Positions 1 to 11,497 of a stretch of DNA of 64,000 nucleotides are shown here, piece by piece (position 1 is the stretch's first letter; every line of letters starts with the position of its first letter). Source of the DNA: a virus; the IMG/VR virus record IMGVR_UViG_3300044701_002172, positions 62,001-126,000 of that record. One strand, 5' to 3'. The translations under genes were made by a program, and so were the position numbers. The notes beneath the pieces were generated by a model. That model saw only the letters and a list, made by a program, of their open reading frames with translations, did not search any database and was not told the DNA's origin.

Positions 1-3000
1 TAATCTTCTGTCAGATGAAGCAAACGCTGTAATATCACCTGTACAAGACAAATCACCTGTATTGCTAATCCAAGCTACGTCAGAACTACCTCTACGGAAT
101 CTTACAACTTCAGTTGAACTTGCTCCAGCATTAATATACCATCTGTTTGAATGGTACTCAAGCTTACCTTCGCTAGCACCAGCATCGCCAGTCCAAGTAG
201 CAACGTTATCTTGACGGAAAGAGCTAGCTCCTCCTAGACGAAGAACACTGTTAGTTCCGCTAGTAAATGTGAATTGAGCACTACCAGCAAGAGCACCATT
301 GTTATTATATTGAACCTGAGTATTAGATCCACCAATATCAAATGTTGCCCATTCAATACCAGAAGCAGTTGATTTAATAAATTTACCAGCTCCACTATTA
401 GCTAAGAAAATAGTTGCTCCGTCTCCAGATTGATAAGGAACACTGCCAGCAGCACCGCCAGCAAGATTAGTGGCGGTTGTTGCTGTTGTAGCGTTACCAC
501 TCAAGGCAGCAGTAATAGTACCAGCAGAGAAGTTACCCGAAGCATCTCTGGCAACAAGATTTGTATTACCAGAGGTTGAAGCAGTAACATTAATTGTTCT
601 TGCTGTGCCACCATTAAATGTAGTGCCAGCGTCATAAGTTAGATATGTTCCAAGTGATAAAGCAGCAGCAGTTGAAGCAGTGATTGTAATGTTAGCACTG
701 CCATTAAAGGATACTCCGTTTATTGTTCTGGCAGTTTGTAGTGTCGTGGCAGTAGAAGCGTTACCACTTAAGGTGGCAGTGATAGTACCAGCAGCAAAGT
801 TGCCAGAACCATCTCTCTTAACCAGCGTGTTATTCGTATTTAATGAAGAAACTGGGTTATTGCCTGTGTGTAAAATAGTGTACTTAGTTGAAGTACCAAC
901 GGACCATCCACCCCAGAATAAATCGTTAGTAGCACCATCAAGACCAAAGTAACCAGCGTAATCTCCAGATACGTGGAACGTTAAGAAAGCATCTCTTCCA
1001 GCAGTATCATTGAAAATAGTTAATGTTTTATTACCAGAACCAGAACCTTGATCACCAGAAGTAGTGTTAATAAGTACTTGATTGCCAGCCAAGAAAGTTA
1101 AACTTCCTGACATAGTATCACCAGACTTCAATACGTTTAGAGAAGCAGCTCCAGTCAAGGAAGCGGTAATTGTCCCAGCAGCAAAGTTACCAGAACCATC
1201 TCTTTGAACAGCAGTGCTAGCATTGTTTAATGAGGAGAACGTAATATTACCAGCATTCCAAATTACGTTGCTGTTTAATGTAAGAGCATTAGCGTTTCCT
1301 GCTAAAATATTTAATGATCCACTACCATTGGCTGAGTTTCCGCCAGAAACAGCAAGACGTACATTATAAAGACCAGCAGGAGAACTACTAGATCTAAAAT
1401 CAATTACTGGAACAGAAGCAGTTCCATCAGTTCTTCCAAGTGATAATCTAGCAGTGCCAGAAACAGATTCTAGTTTAGCAACATCAAATGTTCCAGCAAA
1501 ATCACTGATATTGTAATCATTAATAATTTCATTTGTTTGTGTATTACCAATTCGGAAAGCAGCAGCAATATTACCAGATAATAATCTACCAGTTAAGATA
1601 GTATAATCTAGAGTGTCATCAATATTATTTGAAGTTGATACATTAAGAAGTTCAAAATCACCAACTTTAATACCAATCGAATCAAATAAATCAATCGTTA
1701 ATCCAGATACAAATGGTGCTTCCGAAAGAATCTTACCAGAAATATAAACATCAAAGAATGTTTGAGCAACATAAGATTTTACAGTTAATGAATTATCAAC
1801 TGATGTAGATCCCAAGAAAGAAGAAATGTGGGAAGGACCAATGATACCAGAATTAATATTATAAGCATTTTGATAGAAAGTACCTTGTCTGCCATCAAGT
1901 AGGTCGGCATCCATTCCAGTGCCAACACCATCATTAATAGAAGTCCAAACTTTAGCCCAGGTGCTGAATGAAGCAACACCAGAACCAGAACCACGAATCC
2001 ATAGGTTATTGTTATCAGTGAAAGCTAATTGCCTTACGCCACCACCAGAGGCATCAGAACCAGTACCAAATTGACGGAATGTAATTACACCGTGTCTTGT
2101 ACCACCATCGGCAAGACCGTCAGCAGTATTGTTTCTCGTATCAGCAATAACACCTTCATTGAAAGTTGATGGAGATGGCGATGAAGATGGGTTATTAACG
2201 CTTGTTGTTAATCTGAGAGTATTAGCTGATTGACCAGAGATATCAATGCCATACAAACCACTACCTAGTTTATCTGGGCTAATAGAAAGATTAACTAAAT
2301 TCTGACCATCTCTATAATATAAACCTTGTTGACCATCGAGTAAGTCGGCATCAAGACCAGAACCAGTACCAGTTTTAAGTTCTACTGAACCATCACCTGA
2401 ATCTCCAATGTTAAATTGTGACTTTTTAAACCTAGCAACGCCAGTGTTGCCATATTCATTAGCTTCAAGAGTTTTAGCATCAACACGCTTAATGTCGATA
2501 CCAACATTAGCAAAGTTTTTAACACTTGTATTTGTTTTTGCTTCAAGAACAGCATTAGCACCCAAACCAATTTGAACTGGCATTTGAGTGATAGAGAAAT
2601 CTGATGAATAAGCACTACCTCCACTAGTTACTAGTACAGTTGTGATGCTACCACCTTCAATGGTAAAGTTAGCTTTTAAACCACTTCCTGTACCACCAGA
2701 AACTGCTAGATCAAAATATTGTCCATCAGTAAATCCAGTACCACCAGAAGCGACTAAAATTTTATCTACAAAATTACTTAAAGTAAGTGTAGCATCTAGT
2801 AGAACAGGAGATTCTGGTCTACTAAATTCAATAATGGTATTTTGTGTAATAAGTTGGGTTACTGATGTTGAAAGAGTAACAGTAGTAAATGAAACGTTAT
2901 TAACTACTGTTACAAATGTATTTGCTACAGTAGTTCCTGTTGGAACACCTGGAGCTATTACCAAATGACCAATTAAAATTTGGTTATTTAATTTAAATTG

Positions 3001-6000
3001 TAATGTATTTTGATTTGCTGCTGTTTGATCAGTAGTAAAATCAAAATATCTTTCTTCTGCTGGTTTGATTGATTGTACTGCTAAAGCATAAGAAGAGTCA
3101 CCTCTCAAGAATGAGAAGGAGTTAGCTTCTCCAGCATTACCAGCAAGTCTGGAAGATGAAATAATACCAGAAGTAATATCTTGTGCTGAAATTGAAGAAG
3201 TGGAAAGTGATACCCAGTTACTTGGATTAGATCCAGAAGTATTAACTGTTCTTATTACAGGTACAGTAACTGGAGAAACGTTAGTAGATTGAATTGTGTC
3301 AGTATCAGCAATCTTGATGTTGTTTACAATATCAATATAAACTCTAGATTCAATTAAACCATTTGCTTCTGCTTGTACACCGCCCACTCCAGGGGCAGAG
3401 AACGAAATTGATGGAGGTGAAGTATAACCAAATCCGCCTTTGTAACCATTATAATCTACGATAGTTACTGTAACTACTCTTCCATTAACGACAGTACACG
3501 AAGCTTGGGCTGATACTCCTCCTGGTTGATCTGGAGCACTAATAGAAACTGAAGGAGGATTTAAATCGTCATAACCATTACCTTGGTTAGAAATACTAAT
3601 TCTATAAAGAACACCTTGACGATATTCTGTAACTTCTCCTTGGCCAGTAGAAAGGCTGCCAGTAATAAACGCCCCAGTAGCAAACTCTAAGTCAGTATTT
3701 ACTGAAATACCAATAAACTGACTTTCTAAATCATTATTTAAAATATATGATGTGGTTGTTCCAAGTTCAATAGCAATGTCACCAGCAAGTGGACCTTCTA
3801 AAGCAAGTCTTTCTGCTGTAGTTTGAATCGTAAATACGTTGAATGGTCTTAGAGCTGGAATTTGATCTAGAGAAATCTTACCAGAATCAGTAAGTTCTAC
3901 AAGGTTTCTTGGAACGGCGTTGGTTGAATATGGTTTGTTGAGGTATTGACCTAGGTTATTTGAAATGTAATCTTTAACAGCTTTCTGTGTTGGAATTTTA
4001 CTATCAGAAGAGAAATTACCACCAAGAGTGTTAGAAGCATCGAAACCAGTAACAACAACGTCACCTCCTTTTAGCTTAAGAAACTCAACTTCCGAGATCG
4101 AAACCGTACCAGTGAAGGTAATGTTACCAGTTCTGTTCTCAATCTTAGCAAAGTAACCTACTTTAAAGTCACCAAGTTCATCCGTACCAGAAGTATAAAC
4201 ACGACCGTAAGCTTGAGATACTTGCTCAAATGCTTCATTTTTAACGCCACCATTTTCTGGGAGTGCTCTATAGTCGTTACCAGCACCAGCATATTCCCAA
4301 GTGTGGGAAGATGAGTTAACAATTGATGGTCTGTGTAAACGAATTTGCTTGCCAACTAGTTCAGCATTACCAACTGTAATTGCTTGACCATTACTCTTTC
4401 TTTGGAGAAGCATTGCTTCATTAATATCAATAGTCGAAGTAAATGGAGGACCAACAGTAGTTAATCTTACGTTATCAACAAAATATTCAATATCAGAATC
4501 TTGGTTTTCGTAATCAGCAAATTTAACAATATAGTGCTCAAGAGGTTCTCTTCCGAGACCACCAACAGTAAATACAGTTCTACCTGTAGCAGTTGTAGTT
4601 ACATTAGTAATTGTACCAATATCAAATGCGTATGGATCTTTTCTGAATCCTCTAGCTCTTAGAGCATATGTACCAAAGTTGGTAGCTGAGTTTGTAACAG
4701 AAGCATAACCACCAGTATCAGCATAGATTCCATCCTGAGCAAATAGAACGAATACAGAAACTAACTGAACATATCCATCATTTACAATTCTATAACCAGT
4801 ACCACCGAAGGAAATAATGGTAAACTGAGCAGCAACCATCGACTTACCCTGATTTGGGAAAGTAGCTTTTGGATCAGCATTTCCAATTGGTGGATTTAGA
4901 CCTGGACGTGGGCAGTTTGGTTGACGTATTTTATCTCCGTCAATTTCACAACCACCACCACCAAGGAATGAAATTACAGAGGCGTTTTGAATATATGGAG
5001 ATGCCTCAATGAATGGAAGATCCAAGTAAATAGAATCTACGTTAACTCTCTTATTGTCAGCATCATAGATTGTATTTTCTGGGAATACAACTGTTGGTTC
5101 AAATAAAGTACCGAAACTCTTTTCTACTACGCTACCATTAGCAAGAATATCATCTAAAATGCTAAACGCTGTTGTAATAGTAGTAGCAACGTTAGCACAT
5201 GTTGGAGTATTTGTATCAACAATTGTAGTTGAATCAATGAATTGAGGAGCCGTAGCAAATTCTGGAATATAAACAACGCCAGTGCCATCGCCAGTCTTCC
5301 AATTTCTCATAGCAAGGATTGCTAAATCTCTTGCTTTAGTAAATGCTTGTCTAGTTGGTAGTAGTTCACTTTGTGGAATACCAGTTAAGGCATTTCCAGT
5401 GTAATAAGATTCTCCTGAAGTAACAATACCAGCATTACCACCAAGAATTAAATCTCTTCTGAGAGCACCCAGAATAAATCCAATATCTCTACGGCACTTA
5501 ATAGTGGTAGTAGTTAAGAAATCTCCTTCATTAATAGCAGGAAGTGAAGTTAAATTACCAGCAGCAATAGCAGTTGTAGCAATAGCAATAAGAGTACCAA
5601 TGCTATTACGTACATCAATACATGAATCTGGATTATTGTTATTGTTTAGTTCTCCTTCTACCCCATAACCAAATACAGTTGGAAGATATCCAGGATTTGG
5701 ATCACCTGTAATTGTTAAATCTCTTTCATTTAGCTGATTGGTTACAGCTAATCTCATTACATCTCTTGCTTTGTTGAAGGCAGTGATTGACTGTGAAGTT
5801 TCTCCTACCAATCCATTTGAAAGAGGAATTGTATTAGTTAAGAAATATCTCTTGGTTGCTCTAATAGTATTCTTGTTGCCACCATCATATAAGTCAGAAG
5901 CAACAGCGTCAACGATATAACCAATGTCTCTACGGCACTTGCTTTCGCTAGCAAAATAAGTAGTAGCAGTCTCAGCAGGTAGACCAGTTAGATTACCAGC

Positions 6001-9000
6001 ACTAATTCTATCTGTGATGAGTGTAGTAAAGTTAGTAATTGCTGTCTGAACATCTGAGCAAGCAGCAGGATCTGTATTAGCTACATTTCCACCGCCACCA
6101 CCGTAGGTAGCAGGACCAGTGCTGACTGTAAGATCCTTATAGTATAAACCGTTATAAACGGCAAGCTTCATCATGTCTCTTGCTTTATTGAAAGCAACTA
6201 CAGACTGTGCTTCTTCTCCTAATAAACCGTCAGAAATTGGTGATCCGCTATTAAAATATTGAAGAACAAAATTTCTCGAATACTTGTTGCTTCCAGAGAA
6301 AAGATCTAGAGCAATAGCATCAACAAAGTATCCAATATCTCTACGGCACTTGAGATTACCACTTGCTTTTCTCACAGCAGGAAGACCTGATGTATTGCCA
6401 GTTTGAAGTGTAGTTGTGAGAATAGAGACAAGGTTGCTAACAGCAGTTCTAACGTTAGCACATGAAGATTCGCTAATGTTAGATAGTGTATCTGGATCTG
6501 CTGTAATAGTTGTATCCTTAACATATAGCTGATTTGTTAAGGCTTTGTTCATCCAATCTCTTGCTTTGTTGAAGGCAACAATAGACTGTGATACTTCACC
6601 ATCCAATCCATTTGTTAATAGAGTGGTAGCATTTTCAAAATATCTGAGGGTATAATCAATAATTCTTGAGTTACCGCCTGTTTGAATATCATAGGCAACA
6701 GCATCTACGATGTAACCGATATCTCTACGACACTTAGCTTCTCCAGCAGGAGTTACGCTAGCACCTGTAGTAGTTGGTGGAAGAACATTAGCACCATTAA
6801 TATTGCCAGCAAGTAATCTTGTTTGAGCAATAGTTGCTAGTGTTTCTACGGCAGTTTGTACATCAATACAAGCAGCGGCATTTCCTGATTCTAGAACAGC
6901 AATATCTGGACCTGGAACACCATAAGAAGCAGGACCAGCAGTTATAGTAAGATCCTTTATATAAAGCTGATTACTTACAGCTTTCTTCATCATTTCTACT
7001 GCCATAGTAAAAGCAGTATCAGCTTCTGATTCTTCTCCAGATAATCCGTTGGCAATTTTAATACCAGTTTCTGGATCAAAGTATAATTTAGTAAATCCTA
7101 AAGTAAATTGGTTGCCACCATCATAAATGTCTAGAGCAATAGCATCAACAAAGTAACCAATATCACGCTTACACTTAGCTTCGCCAGCAGTTACGAAAGA
7201 ATCTCCAGTAGTTGGTGTTGGTAGAGCATTAGCGCCATTAATATTACCAGCAGTAATTCTGTCGGTGATTAATGTGGTGAGTGTTTGTAGTGCTGATTGA
7301 ACGTCAGAACAAGCTGTTGGGTCGGTATTAGAAACTGATCCGCCACCACCACCATAATTAGTAGGACCAGCAGTTACACTAAGATCTATGTAAGCTAACT
7401 GATTAGTTACAGCTAAAGCACACTGCTCTCTCGCTTCATTAAAAGCAAATACTGATTGAGCAGTTTCTCCTACTAAACCATTAGAAATAGCTAAACCACT
7501 TCCATCAAAATAAAGTTTTGTGAAAGCAATTGAATACTGGTTTCCTCCAGTTGCCATGTCAAGAGAAATGGCGTCAACAAAGTAACCAATATCACGCTTA
7601 CATCTAGCGTCGTCATTACCAGGCACAGTAAATCCTGGGTATTGTGTTTGCATTGAAGCAAAAGCATTATCAATAATTAATGTTCTGTTCTTCTGAATTA
7701 AACGATAACCATCTTTAAATCTAGATCTAGCGTTAGTTTGAGCATCACCAGGATAGTAAAAATCTGGATAATCTACAGCAATTTGTGCTGCTGCTCTATC
7801 AATAATTTCTTGACGATTCTGTTGAATTAATCTGTAACCATCCTTAAATCTTGATCTAGCAGTAGTTTGAGGATCATTTGGATAGTAGAAATCAGGGAAT
7901 TGAATAGCAATCTCAGCAGCAGCTCTTACCTTAATTTCTTCTTTGTTTGCTTTGATTAAATTGGCAGCATCATAGTATCTGCTCTGGTAATCTCTGTTTA
8001 TATTTGGAAGACCAATTAGGTTTCCAGCAGTTAATCTTGTAGTAATAATTGCTGTTAGGTTAGCAATGTATGTTTGTACATCAGAACAAGCAGTTGGATC
8101 TGTGTTAGGTACTGTAGTGCCACCAGAAGCATAGATAGCAGAACCAGCAGTTACACTCGTATCAGTTACACCAAGCTGGTTAGCAACTGCTTTCTTCATC
8201 TCATCTCTTGCTGAATTAAAAGCAAGAACAGATTGTGGAATTTCACCAGCTAATCCATTAGTAGTCAAACTACCAGCATTATCAAAATATTGCTTTAAGA
8301 AAGCAATAGAATTTGAATTGCCTCCTAAGAATACATCAAGAGATACAGCATCAATAAAGTAGCCAATATCACGCTTACACTTAGTACCATCTGGATCGGC
8401 AGGAATAGAGCCACCAGAAGAAGTATAAGCAGTGTCAATGATAGCAGTTTTATTTTGCTGAATTAAACGATAAGCATCAGCATAACGGGAACGCTCGTTA
8501 GTTTGTAGATCACCTGGATAATAGAAATCTGGATATTGTACAGCAATTTCAGCAGCAGCTGTATCAACAATAGTTTCCTTATTCTTTTGAATTAAACGAT
8601 AAGCATCATTGTATCTGCTTTGAGCATTAGTCTGAGTATCACCAGGATAGTAAAAATCTGGATGCTCAACGGCAACTTCTGCTAAAGCACGGTCAAGAAT
8701 TTCTTCTCTGTTAGCTTTAATTAGATTTGTAGAATCCTTGTATCTGGCAGCAGAAGCATTAGGACTGATAAAAAGTTCTGGATAAGCGTCTTCAATGTAT
8801 CGTGAAGTTTCTTGCTTAATAAACTCTTGGTTTCTAGCAATTAAATAGCTAGCTTCTACAAATCTATCTGTTTGGTTATTGGAAATAATAGCAATGAAGA
8901 GATTTGCTAAGTTATTAATAGCAGCTTCTACGTTAGCACAATAAGGCCAAACAGAATCAATTGTTACATCTGGATCGAAGTATCTAGAAATATTAGAAAA

Positions 9001-11448
9001 CTGAGGAGAATACAAATCGTCATTTTCATTAATTCTCCATCCTCTCATAGCAAGGACAGCTAAATTTCTAGCAATATCAAATGCTCTAATTGTTTCTGAA
9101 AGTTCGGTAGCAATATAGCCAATGCCAGTACCTAAAACATAATACTTAGCAGCTTCAATAGTGTTATGGTTTCCACCATATTCCATATCACGAAGAATAG
9201 CACTTACAAAGTGTCCGATATCTCTAATACACTTTGCTTCGTTTGGATTGGTAAATTCAGGAAACTCAGCAATTACTTGCTTATAAGTTTCATCTTTGAT
9301 AAACTCAAGATTATTCTTAATTAGATTTCTAGCATCTTGATATCTTCTAGAAATATAAGGAGTAGCTTCAAACTTGTTTGGTGAGTTTAAAAGAGATAGA
9401 GTTACATAATGTGATACAGGAGAAACTGTAGCATTTGCTGGAGTGTAATTGCTATCAGTAAACTCAGGCATGTTATCTTTAGGGATAACAAATCTTCTAG
9501 ATCTACTATCATCATCAATTAGCACACCAACTTTATCAAGGTCGTAAATCCTTTGAATGCCATTTAAGTTTGCTAATTCAGGAGGAAGACCAGAAATTCT
9601 AACTTCTTGACCTTCGTGAAAATCATGAATATTATCTATACCTTGTAATTGATTTGTATAGAAAATAATACCACCAACTTGAGCTTGTTGAGAAGCATCA
9701 ATTCTTACAATTGGGAAAGTTGTTGTTGTATCAGTTCCATGTTCTACAACTTCGCCTTCTGGTCTGATAGATGAAAGATCTACAATAGTAAAAGTAAATT
9801 CTTGTGCCCAATCAGATCCATTCCAAGTATATGTAATACCATCATTTGGATGGGTGTATACATCACCAATTGATGGTGACGATGGCCACCCAGTATATTC
9901 TACGGGAGCTTCAATATAATAACGAACACTTTCACCCTCAGCAAATACACCAACAGAAGTCTCAAAATCAACAGAACCTTTTTGATATGCTGTTGGTCCT
10001 GTAGTCGAATCAAAAGTTACAACTTTAACAGAACCAATAGCACTAGTGTTTACACCGTTAATTGTTTCTCCAACAACTAACTTATTACCGCCAGCATTAA
10101 AATCAAATACTGCTCTAAAAAGTGTTTTGCCGAAAATTTGATGACCAATAGGGAATCTTCTCTTGAAGTCTCCTCCGTATGTTGGATCATAATATAATCT
10201 TTGCTTATCATCAAATACACAAGCAAAGTTCCATGTGGATACGGGATTACCCAGAGTGTCTAGTTTATCCCTAAAGACCATACCAGTGATATAGTTTTTA
10301 TCGGCAAACTTAAATACGTTTTTACCAGGATTGTTTGGTCTTACAATTACAATTCTAAGCGAGTCACCAACAACCGAACAATCGGGTGGAATAGAAATTG
10401 GGTTATCTTCTACATAATCACCACCAGCGATAATAACAGTTTCTTTTATATTTCTAGATTCTGTAGCAATTTGACAACCACGTTTGATTGTTCTTACGGG
10501 AGAAGCTACAGATCTACCATCATTTTCATCATCACCAATTTGCTGAGAAACATAAACACGACCACCAACGTCATTGGTAGCAAGATTTAATACGTATTCA
10601 GTGGTAGCAATTTTATTTGAATTATCTCCTAGAGGAGGAGTGATAGATCTTGGCCAAGAAAGTTCACCAAAATATGGTTGGTTTGAATCATTTACACGGA
10701 AACCAACATGCTCTAACTGAACTGTTCCATTGGTTACTATTCCCTCAGTATGTAATGGAGGTGTTGTTCCAGTAATGCCAGTATTTTTTGCTCTATATAA
10801 ATTTCCTTCGAAATAACGGATAGCATTTTTCGTTAACGAAACATTCGAAACCCAAACTTGTTCTGAATTATTATCAAATAATTTAAGATATGGTGCTCTA
10901 ATATTAAGATCCGCAGTTACAAAATTTTCTAGGTCTAGATTAAGAATACGAGCAGTATCTGAAATGATAGATGAAGACGTTCTAATAGCACCGTTTACAT
11001 CAATTTCATAATCGATAGTATCCAGTGTACATGTCGCTACAGCACCGCCACCTGTAGTATCACCCTCGGCATTTTGAATTGTGATTGAAGGTGGTGTGGA
11101 ATAACCAGATCCTGGATTAGATACAATAACAGCTATAACTCTACCGTTAGATAAAATTGTGCTGGCGGTAGCTTGAATAGAACCGATACCAGCGGGCGGA
11201 GGATCTATAATTACTAAAGGGGGGGAAGTATACCCCGTTCCTTGGGCAGTGACATTAATATTATCTACACGACTTCCTGTTCTATTAACACCAATTCTTG
11301 GTAATTTGGTAGTTGAATCAATTAAAGCTCTAAAAACTTCCTTTTCATCAGATCCTTGACCCGATCTAATTATAAAATTATCGCTACCAATAATATTAGG
11401 CGAATCAGATTTGATGTATTGCTTATCAGAATTAAATTCTAATCCCAT
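1..11448 (-). CDS. Giant tail-fibre/structural protein, 3' end outside window
   Basis: Open from ATG 11448 to the left edge without a stop: 3,816 codons. The N-terminus has glycine-rich beads (GTGYTSPPLVII, GSGYSTPPSITI) and then a GGDYVEDNPISIPPDC stretch of the kind in cyanomyovirus virion proteins. From about 9,300 to 5,450 the protein is built of tandem ~140-aa modules marked by KCRRDIGYIVDA-like motifs, with 46-aa sub-repeats (RSRFKDGYRLIQ) at 7,640-7,990 and 8,430-8,790. Two DADLLDG-type fibre motifs lie near 2,340 and 1,910. The last residues in the window, GDITAFASSDRRL, look like the beginning of a peptidase S74 intramolecular chaperone domain, so about 100-150 aa probably remain outside. 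Role inferred: very long tail fibre, host contact. A GGAAGAG Shine-Dalgarno precedes the ATG, and a late promoter lies 50 nt upstream. Confidence 0.85.
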   Translation of the reverse strand, partial: MGLEFNSDKQYIKSDSPNIIGSDNFIIRSGQGSDEKEVFRALIDSTTKLPRIGVNRTGSRVDNINVTAQGTGYTSPPLVIIDPPPAGIGSIQATASTILSNGRVIAVIVSNPGSGYSTPPSITIQNAEGDTTGGGAVATCTLDTIDYEIDVNGAIRTSSSIISDTARILNLDLENFVTADLNIRAPYLKLFDNNSEQVWVSNVSLTKNAIRYFEGNLYRAKNTGITGTTPPLHTEGIVTNGTVQLEHVGFRVNDSNQPYFGELSWPRSITPPLGDNSNKIATTEYVLNLATNDVGGRVYVSQQIGDDENDGRSVASPVRTIKRGCQIATESRNIKETVIIAGGDYVEDNPISIPPDCSVVGDSLRIVIVRPNNPGKNVFKFADKNYITGMVFRDKLDTLGNPVSTWNFACVFDDKQRLYYDPTYGGDFKRRFPIGHQIFGKTLFRAVFDFNAGGNKLVVGETINGVNTSAIGSVKVVTFDSTTGPTAYQKGSVDFETSVGVFAEGESVRYYIEAPVEYTGWPSSPSIGDVYTHPNDGITYTWNGSDWAQEFTFTIVDLSSIRPEGEVVEHGTDTTTTFPIVRIDASQQAQVGGIIFYTNQLQGIDNIHDFHEGQEVRISGLPPELANLNGIQRIYDLDKVGVLIDDDSRSRRFVIPKDNMPEFTDSNYTPANATVSPVSHYVTLSLLNSPNKFEATPYISRRYQDARNLIKNNLEFIKDETYKQVIAEFPEFTNPNEAKCIRDIGHFVSAILRDMEYGGNHNTIEAAKYYVLGTGIGYIATELSETIRAFDIARNLAVLAMRGWRINENDDLYSPQFSNISRYFDPDVTIDSVWPYCANVEAAINNLANLFIAIISNNQTDRFVEASYLIARNQEFIKQETSRYIEDAYPELFISPNASAARYKDSTNLIKANREEILDRALAEVAVEHPDFYYPGDTQTNAQSRYNDAYRLIQKNKETIVDTAAAEIAVQYPDFYYPGDLQTNERSRYADAYRLIQQNKTAIIDTAYTSSGGSIPADPDGTKCKRDIGYFIDAVSLDVFLGGNSNSIAFLKQYFDNAGSLTTNGLAGEIPQSVLAFNSARDEMKKAVANQLGVTDTSVTAGSAIYASGGTTVPNTDPTACSDVQTYIANLTAIITTRLTAGNLIGLPNINRDYQSRYYDAANLIKANKEEIKVRAAAEIAIQFPDFYYPNDPQTTARSRFKDGYRLIQQNRQEIIDRAAAQIAVDYPDFYYPGDAQTNARSRFKDGYRLIQKNRTLIIDNAFASMQTQYPGFTVPGNDDARCKRDIGYFVDAISLDMATGGNQYSIAFTKLYFDGSGLAISNGLVGETAQSVFAFNEAREQCALAVTNQLAYIDLSVTAGPTNYGGGGGSVSNTDPTACSDVQSALQTLTTLITDRITAGNINGANALPTPTTGDSFVTAGEAKCKRDIGYFVDAIALDIYDGGNQFTLGFTKLYFDPETGIKIANGLSGEESEADTAFTMAVEMMKKAVSNQLYIKDLTITAGPASYGVPGPDIAVLESGNAAACIDVQTAVETLATIAQTRLLAGNINGANVLPPTTTGASVTPAGEAKCRRDIGYIVDAVAYDIQTGGNSRIIDYTLRYFENATTLLTNGLDGEVSQSIVAFNKARDWMNKALTNQLYVKDTTITADPDTLSNISESSCANVRTAVSNLVSILTTTLQTGNTSGLPAVRKASGNLKCRRDIGYFVDAIALDLFSGSNKYSRNFVLQYFNSGSPISDGLLGEEAQSVVAFNKARDMMKLAVYNGLYYKDLTVSTGPATYGGGGGNVANTDPAACSDVQTAITNFTTLITDRISAGNLTGLPAETATTYFASESKCRRDIGYIVDAVASDLYDGGNKNTIRATKRYFLTNTIPLSNGLVGETSQSITAFNKARDVMRLAVTNQLNERDLTITGDPNPGYLPTVFGYGVEGELNNNNNPDSCIDVRNSIGTLIAIATTAIAAGNLTSLPAINEGDFLTTTTIKCRRDIGFILGALRRDLILGGNAGIVTSGESYYTGNALTGIPQSELLPTRQAFTKARDLAILAMRNWKTGDGTGVVYIPEFATAPQFIDSTTIVDTNTPTCANVATTITTAFSILDDILANGSVVEKSFGTLFEPTVVFPENTIYDADNKRVNVDSIYLDLPFIEASPYIQNASVISFLGGGGCEIDGDKIRQPNCPRPGLNPPIGNADPKATFPNQGKSMVAAQFTIISFGGTGYRIVNDGYVQLVSVFVLFAQDGIYADTGGYASVTNSATNFGTYALRARGFRKDPYAFDIGTITNVTTTATGRTVFTVGGLGREPLEHYIVKFADYENQDSDIEYFVDNVRLTTVGPPFTSTIDINEAMLLQRKSNGQAITVGNAELVGKQIRLHRPSIVNSSSHTWEYAGAGNDYRALPENGGVKNEAFEQVSQAYGRVYTSGTDELGDFKVGYFAKIENRTGNITFTGTVSISEVEFLKLKGGDVVVTGFDASNTLGGNFSSDSKIPTQKAVKDYISNNLGQYLNKPYSTNAVPRNLVELTDSGKISLDQIPALRPFNVFTIQTTAERLALEGPLAGDIAIELGTTTSYILNNDLESQFIGISVNTDLEFATGAFITGSLSTGQGEVTEYRQGVLYRISISNQGNGYDDLNPPSVSISAPDQPGGVSAQASCTVVNGRVVTVTIVDYNGYKGGFGYTSPPSISFSAPGVGGVQAEANGLIESRVYIDIVNNIKIADTDTIQSTNVSPVTVPVIRTVNTSGSNPSNWVSLSTSSISAQDITSGIISSSRLAGNAGEANSFSFLRGDSSYALAVQSIKPAEERYFDFTTDQTAANQNTLQFKLNNQILIGHLVIAPGVPTGTTVANTFVTVVNNVSFTTVTLSTSVTQLITQNTIIEFSRPESPVLLDATLTLSNFVDKILVASGGTGFTDGQYFDLAVSGGTGSGLKANFTIEGGSITTVLVTSGGSAYSSDFSITQMPVQIGLGANAVLEAKTNTSVKNFANVGIDIKRVDAKTLEANEYGNTGVARFKKSQFNIGDSGDGSVELKTGTGSGLDADLLDGQQGLYYRDGQNLVNLSISPDKLGSGLYGIDISGQSANTLRLTTSVNNPSSSPSPSTFNEGVIADTRNNTADGLADGGTRHGVITFRQFGTGSDASGGGVRQLAFTDNNNLWIRGSGSGVASFSTWAKVWTSINDGVGTGMDADLLDGRQGTFYQNAYNINSGIIGPSHISSFLGSTSVDNSLTVKSYVAQTFFDVYISGKILSEAPFVSGLTIDLFDSIGIKVGDFELLNVSTSNNIDDTLDYTILTGRLLSGNIAAAFRIGNTQTNEIINDYNISDFAGTFDVAKLESVSGTARLSLGRTDGTASVPVIDFRSSSSPAGLYNVRLAVSGGNSANGSGSLNILAGNANALTLNSNVIWNAGNITFSSLNNASTAVQRDGSGNFAAGTITASLTGAASLNVLKSGDTMSGSLTFLAGNQVLINTTSGDQGSGSGNKTLTIFNDTAGRDAFLTFHVSGDYAGYFGLDGATNDLFWGGWSVGTSTKYTILHTGNNPVSSLNTNNTLVKRDGSGNFAAGTITATLSGNASTATTLQTARTINGVSFNGSANITITASTAAALSLGTYLTYDAGTTFNGGTARTINVTASTSGNTNLVARDASGNFSAGTITAALSGNATTATTATNLAGGAAGSVPYQSGDGATIFLANSGAGKFIKSTASGIEWATFDIGGSNTQVQYNNNGALAGSAQFTFTSGTNSVLRLGGASSFRQDNVATWTGDAGASEGKLEYHSNRWYINAGASSTEVVRFRRGSSDVAWISNTGDLSCTGDITAFASSDRRL

Positions 11449-11497
11449 GATTGTATCTCTTCCAAGAATTGTTGTTATTACAGGAATTTATTATTAC

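Noticed and set aside
1785-7673. Short minus-strand frames (e.g. 1785-1994, 2382-2624, 4158-4355, 7491-7673)
   Set aside because: All lie in another frame inside the giant fibre gene, whose own frame is continuous and protein-like.
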